NCBI RefSeq assembly: GCF_035046485.1
Contig: NC_085137.1
Span: 315,405,164-315,469,163, forward strand
Source: Aedes albopictus
Taxonomy: Eukaryota > Arthropoda > Insecta > Diptera > Culicidae
Direction: 5' to 3'
Length of the DNA stretch: 64,000 nucleotides
Shown here: piece by piece, positions 59,050 to 64,000 of the stretch
Layout: every line of letters begins with the position of its first letter
Position numbering within the stretch: the stretch's first letter is position 1
Made by a program: the position numbers and the translations under genes
The notes under the pieces: model-generated
The model's input: the letters and a program-made list of their open reading frames with translations, nothing else
The model's database searches: none
Told to the model about the DNA's origin: nothing

Positions 59050-60419
59050 TTAAAAAGACTACGTCTTATTTTGACAACTGCTGTGTGTCTATGTGTTGCT
59101 AGCGTTGTAAACAAACGAAAACCTTCAATAAAAGTTAAAGTTTTTCCTCATGTGGAACAAAGCGAGGGTTTACTAGAAAGAAGCGAAAATCGATTGTGAC
59201 CAGTTACAGCAAGGAAAAATGATTATCGCTAAGAAAATTAGCATAAGCTGGAAATGTTAACGTTTTTGCTGTCCAAAATGCTATCAAACGATTCGGTATG
59301 CATCACACACTGAAAGACTCACCCGGACGCGGCAGAAAACCAGGTGAGTCCAAGTCAAATTTGGACAGCAAAGTTTGCAAAATCTTTAAAGGAAAAAAAG
59401 AGGTAATCTATGAAGGATTGCGCAAAAAAAGTGTGGAACGTCTATTGATATGGTCCAGCGCGCCAAGGAGCATAATTCCCTGAAGACCTACCCAAAACAG
59501 AAATGTCCAAAACCCAGTCAAATTCTGGCGGACTCACAGTGGAGCACCTAGTACATCAAAACTGATCAAAATTATTTTGACGCATTTTCGCAACCCAAAT
59601 GCAACCTAAATTAGTGATGAAACGTATTTCATAGTTTTTGTATTTTTTTTATTTCGTCATTAGGGTGACCAATTTTAAGTCAGATTTTTCGAAACTAAAA
59701 TTTTTCAAAAAATCACAACTTCTGAACCAGTAGACCGATTTTAAACTTTTTTTTTTAGCTGGAAAGCTGTTGAATTCTAGTTTTCAGCAAAAATACATTC
59801 AGAGGGCCAAATAGCGTTTTAAGGCAAATAATATCATATAATAATATAATTATCACGATTTTTTCAAAGTAATGCAACTTTTGAAATCGGAAACATCCGG
59901 AAGGTTTTCTTTCTGCATTTGAAAGAGGAACAATAGTTTTATCATACACTAAAAGCAGATTTTCCGGAAACAGCCGGAAAATCAACTTATTTCATTTTGA
60001 ATGTGCAATAAAGGATTCCATCAAATATTTTTTTCAATATTTTCATATATTATATGTAAATTCAACGCCAATTTGTTTGGGTTTCAAATTAACAGAATAA
60101 CAATATTAACCTTCTTTAACAAACTGCATCATTGAATTGATTGACTATCAATTTCATTTACTTTGTACGGTCAAAACTAGTACGCGCTGTGAGTCATATC
60201 AAAGAAAACGGCTAAACTTCAGCTTCACTTAACCTCTTCTGATAAGCGTAAACAAAACATTTGGACACTGCTTAGCTGTCAAACGATTACACGATAACTA
60301 CACTTAGCAAAAACACAACGGAAAACCCAATTACTTCATTTTGAGTTTTTCCACTTATGATCAGGTTTTGATGTGATTTACTCCAATGTGGGACTATGTG
60401 AAAACTCGGGCTCGGAAAC

Positions 60420-60624
60420 GGTCCAGGATCTTTTCGTAAAGGAAATTTCCTTGACTTCCCTGGGCATAGAGTATCTTCGTGCCTGCCACACGATATACAC
60501 ATGCACAATGGTCTTTGGCAGAGGAAGCTCTCAGTTAAAAACTGTGGAAGTGCTCATTGAACACTAAGCTGAGAAGCAGGCTTTGTCCCAGTGAGGACGT
60601 TACGCCAAGGAGAGGAGAGGAGGA
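60420..60624 (+). mobile_element. SINE, second subfamily, 5'-truncated, 12-bp target duplication
   Basis: gggctcggaaac at 60408-60419 and 60625-60636 flanks the insert. The body shares ccctgggcatagagtatc, aactgtggaagtgctcattg and aacactaagctgagaagcagg with the SINE at 18506 but is diverged and lacks the tRNA-like head. Confidence 0.8.
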
Positions 60625-62435
60625 GGGCTCGGAAACTGTACTACGATGTTTTAAGCAAAAATTACATGTGCATTAACATGGATGATAAAACGTATGTCAA
60701 ATTGGACGACAAGGCACTTCCAGGGGCACATTTTTTTACTGTGAAGAATGGCATTGATGTTTAGAATTCGGAGAAATCTATTGTTGGCGAAAAATTGGGA
60801 AATGTGTTGGTTTGGCAAGCAATATGCCAAAGTAGTATGAAATCGTCACCTTTCTTCATCGTCCTAAGTATGAACGTCGAAATATACCGGAAGGAATGTC
60901 TCCAGAAACTGATCCTGCCACTCATTTGAAAGCACAAAGGTCCGACTATATTTTGACCGGATTTGGCATCATGCACTATGTGCGTGACACCTTTGACTGG
61001 TATGAAGAAAACAATGTCCAATTTGTGGAAAAGACAATGAATCCTTCATATTGCCCGCAAATGATGCCCATTGAGAAGTATTTAATTGGCTTTAATGAAA
61101 GGGAAACTACGGCAAAAGGACAGAGGAGCAGAGGACTCTATCAAATTCAAGAAAAACTGGGTCAACCCAAACAAAATCATCGACGGAACGGTTGTCCAAA
61201 ACCTCATGAAGAACACCAAGAAGAAGGAGCTGGAGCTGGGAAGATCAACGTAAAATTTAATATAAAATGATACTATGGGCTTTTGTGATGGTCAATAAAC
61301 AATGCAATTTAATTTACAAAATGAATGAAACGTTTTCAAATACAGCAATTTTCAGGTGTACTCATAATTACCGATACAGTACATACAATATAATTCATTT
61401 GCTGCCGTTCTTCTGCAAAGTGACGTAAGCGCCATTCCAAATTTTGACGTGTTTTGGATTATATCTGATTAAATATCTGGTATATCTGCCATATTATGAT
61501 CCAAAATCTAGTGGTAATCTAGCATCTATGGAAGAAAACATGGCGAACCATCAAGAGTTTGATGAATAATGACCAAAATTTTCAATGTCGCTTAAGTCAC
61601 TGCAGAAGAACGGCAGTTTGCAGTTCAATTTTACACCTCATGGTGTTTGACAGGTGATTTGCAGAGGTGATTTCAAGCTAATAGTATTTTCGCTGTTACC
61701 CTGTCAAATATCTGTTCAATCCTTTCTAAGATTATCTTTTTGCAAGGTTGCACGATTCCCGCTCTGAACCCCTCAAACCACTCACCAGGATATATGCATG
61801 CAGTCCTATCTCCCTATACAGCAACATAATTTGTGTATATTAGAGCTGTTCACTTTGAAACTTTTTTTCTCCGATTCTCCGTGACACATCAAATTATCAA
61901 TCCACATGTAAAACAGAGTCTTCAGTCCAAAATTGAGCCAAATTGATGAAGATTTAAAGGTGTATCAAATCGATTTTGTGTTTTTTTAGCCGTTTTCTCA
62001 GAAATTTACTCAGAAATCCACAAAATTGCTCCGAAAAGATGCCGGAGATACCGTTAAGATATAGTTAGAACAATACTCTACAACTTTGCCGAAGACACTA
62101 CGGTGTTTAAATTGCGTATTTCGAAGTTATTCAACAATTTTAGTTAAAAAATCACGAAAAAACACGATATTTTTACGATTTTACATATAAAAGTCATGTA
62201 ATTTTACATTGTTTTACGTGACTAAATTAATTAGCAATTACTCCTTTGTGTAACGAACATTTCGTTCATACATCGTTTTTGTGTAGGAATTCGTTTTCAT
62301 TGACTAATTATCAAAAGTATGTCACGTTGATACTAAAAATCGCACAGAGTTACCAGCACGAATTAAAACAAAGTTACCCATGATTAAGACGTCATGCCAT
62401 CGTATTCTAATATCTTTTGATTCAAGTATCAGAAA

Positions 62436-62496
62436 TGGTGCAGATGGTAAGGCTTGAGCTTGCGGATCAGAAGGTCCCAGGTTCAAGCCTCAAATA
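62436..62496 (+). tRNA. tRNA-like segment in the left arm of the foldback element
   Basis: gcagatggtaaggcttgagc resembles a D-arm/A-box, and gtcccaggttcaagcctc a B-box. The acceptor stem is not convincing. Confidence 0.35.
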
Positions 62497-63013
62497 CATG
62501 AAAAACTTTTTTTTTTCTTTCTTTGTAGCAGTTAGGATGATGAATCTACCATGACTCACACGCAATCTCCCAAAGAATAATGATCGGGACCTGCCAATTA
62601 AGCCCATTCGAGGACTAGCTAGATATTTAGTTTATACTTGTTGACAATAAATCGTGTTGACGATATCAGCTGGGCGAAATATTGAGCATCTGTTTGATAA
62701 TGATCAATTTAGCTAAAACAATTCAATACGATGATGGAACTGCTTCTGGATGCAACATTTTACAGACAACTGTGGGTGGAGCTTACTTGTTATCTATCTA
62801 CCCACAAATCAGCACAACTACACGATGAAGGGAAACTTCATTCTTACTATGCACTCTACGGTTCCGAAACAATGCTATGATGCCAAATTGCAATGAGATG
62901 CAGTGCGTAGTTTCATCAACTTATAGCAGGAAAGAGACGAACCAGCCCCAGGCTGAAAGTCTCTAGAATAATGACAAAAAAAAAACTTATAGCAGGATCG
63001 AGACGCAAAAAAA

Positions 63014-63082
63014 TGCTATTCCAGGACCCGAACCTTGAATCTTCGAATCCACAATCTCATGCTCAACCAACTGCACCAAATT
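63014..63082 (-). tRNA. tRNA-like segment in the right arm of the foldback element
   Basis: On the minus strand, tggtgcagttggttgagcat (A-box-like) is followed by attcaaggttcgggtcctgg (B-box-like). It is positioned as the mirror of 62436-62496 but diverged from it. Confidence 0.35.
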
Positions 63083-63665
63083 TAAACTGATGCAGATGAG
63101 ACAAAGAAATGTAATGACGTTTAAATCATGGGTACCTTTGTTTTATTTTATGCTGGCAACTCTGTACAATTTTTAGTATCAACGTGACAAACTTTTGATA
63201 ATTAGTCAATGAAAACGAATTTCTACACTAAAATGATGTATGGCCGAAATGTTTGTAACACATAGGAGCAATAGCTCATAAAATTAGTCACCTAAAACAA
63301 TGTAAAATTACATGACTTTTACATGAAAAATCGTAAAAATATTGTATTTTTTAGGGATTTTTTAACGAAAATTGTTGAATAACTTTGAAATACGCAATTT
63401 AAACACCGTAGTGTCTTCGGCAAAGTTGTAGAGTATTGTTCTAACTATATTTTAACGGTATTTTCGGTACCTTTTTGGTGCAATTTTCTGGATATTGAAG
63501 TACATTTTCGTGTAAATGCTCGAAAAAACACAAAATCGATTTGATACACCTCTAAACCTTTATCAATTTGGCTCAATTTTGGACTGAAGCCTTGTTTTTG
63601 CATGTGGATTGATAATTTGATGTGACACGGGTAGGTCAAAAAAAGTGAACAGGTCTAGTGTATAT

Positions 63666-64000
63666 GGCTGTGAATAGTTCCAAGTAAGATAACAATCATT
63701 CCCTGACCGATCTTTTCCAAGTCATTGAGTGGTCCAACATTGTGGCATTCAAGTGGTCATTCACCGGACGAAGTCTCGATCGGGAGCACGACTCTTTCAA
63801 GGAACTTACATCGCTCTTTCGCCAAATTTAGTGCAATTTTGCGCGTGGAGCCGTCCTGTTTCGCACTGCTGAATCAAAACTTTTCTTCGAATCAATGTCT
63901 ACCTGGCTCCATTCTAAAATCGTGCACTACTTAGTAACCTCGGAAGTGTTTTTATCGACTTCAAAGCCAGTGCTGGCGGAGTTTTGCTCAATGTGAAGCA
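63666..64000. other. Window end, no feature recognised
   Basis: A short open frame at 63725-63934 shows no recognisable domain. No repeat was assigned. Confidence 0.35.

Larger units (their letters stand above)
58763..61379 (+). mobile_element. ITmD37E-like Tc1/mariner element with nested MITE and SINE
   Basis: The ends CTGTATCG (58763) and CGATACAG (61379) begin about 26-bp inverted repeats (aattatgagtacacct on the left and its inverse on the right). TA follows at 61380; the left TA is mutated to GA. The transposase is broken but recognisable: TLKDSPGRGRKPG (HTH region, near 59310), CINMDDKTYVKLDD (first Asp, near 60670), the PDLAS block (about 60955) and MPIEKYL (third residue Glu, near 61065). 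After allowing one frameshift, 37 residues lie between the last two acidic residues, matching ITmD37E. It is disabled by frameshifts and two insertions. Confidence 0.75.
61841..63657. mobile_element. hAT-like foldback element, about 660-bp inverted arms
   Basis: gtgtatat at 61833-61840 and 63658-63665 is an 8-bp target duplication. The ends TAGAGCTGTTCAC and GTGAACAGGTCTA fit the hAT YARNG terminus and 8-bp target rule. The arms (about 61841-62500 and 62990-63657) are inverse copies over most of their length, with a roughly 490-bp centre. No transposase is present. Each arm carries a tRNA-like segment at the corresponding position. Confidence 0.82.

Noticed and set aside
1..64000. CRISPR arrays, bacterial operons or phage-like gene clusters
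   Set aside because: No regularly spaced repeats with unique spacers and no compact prokaryotic gene runs; the spliceosomal introns and retroelements are eukaryotic.

Overview
This window is repeat-dense eukaryotic DNA, most likely from an Aedes mosquito. The evidence is spliceosomal introns, a Juan/Jockey-type LINE, JAM1-like RTE LINEs, Feilai-like tRNA-derived SINEs, ITmD37E-like Tc1/mariner elements and many MITEs. The species is an inference from these families; nothing in the window proves it.

Only one host gene can be supported. It is a plus-strand gene with eight coding exons between 15769 and 33741. It encodes a 720-residue protein with a candidate N-myristoylation start (MGGSVS), ankyrin repeats, a Gly/Ser-rich linker and a C-terminal SOCS box, so it is probably a substrate receptor for a Cullin-5/Elongin-BC ubiquitin ligase. 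Its first coding intron is 10.5 kb and full of transposons.

The largest structural feature is a direct tandem duplication of about 12.45 kb (26858-39307 and 39308-51758). I found only six differences between the copies. The duplication starts in intron 3 of the host gene and ends inside a decayed DNA transposase. It therefore makes a second gene copy that keeps exons 4-8 but lacks exons 1-3. The junction joins transposase sequence to intron 3. It is either a very recent duplication or an assembly artefact.

Layout: 1-900 GC-richer unique sequence, possibly an untranslated exon; 1.1-8.9 kb a compound repeat interrupted by a Juan-like LINE; 7-15.4 kb degenerate 12-bp-periodic arrays built on a GGAATTCC core, with SINEs and a MITE; 15.5-26.5 kb exon 1 and the transposon-filled intron 1; 26.5-33.8 kb exons 2-8; 34.3-37.5 kb an RTE fragment with nested MITEs; 37.6-39.3 kb an intron-containing decayed transposase; 39.3-51.8 kb the second duplicate; 51.8-54.5 kb no recognisable gene; 54.6-58.0 kb an RTE element with its reading frame broken only by two in-frame stops; 58.8-61.4 kb an ITmD37E element carrying a TTAA MITE and a SINE; 61.8-63.7 kb a hAT-like foldback element with a tRNA-like segment in each arm.

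Apart from the host gene, every coding trace belongs to a transposable element, and nearly all are broken. Many long open frames in the arrays are artefacts of a 12-bp repeat period, which is a multiple of three.
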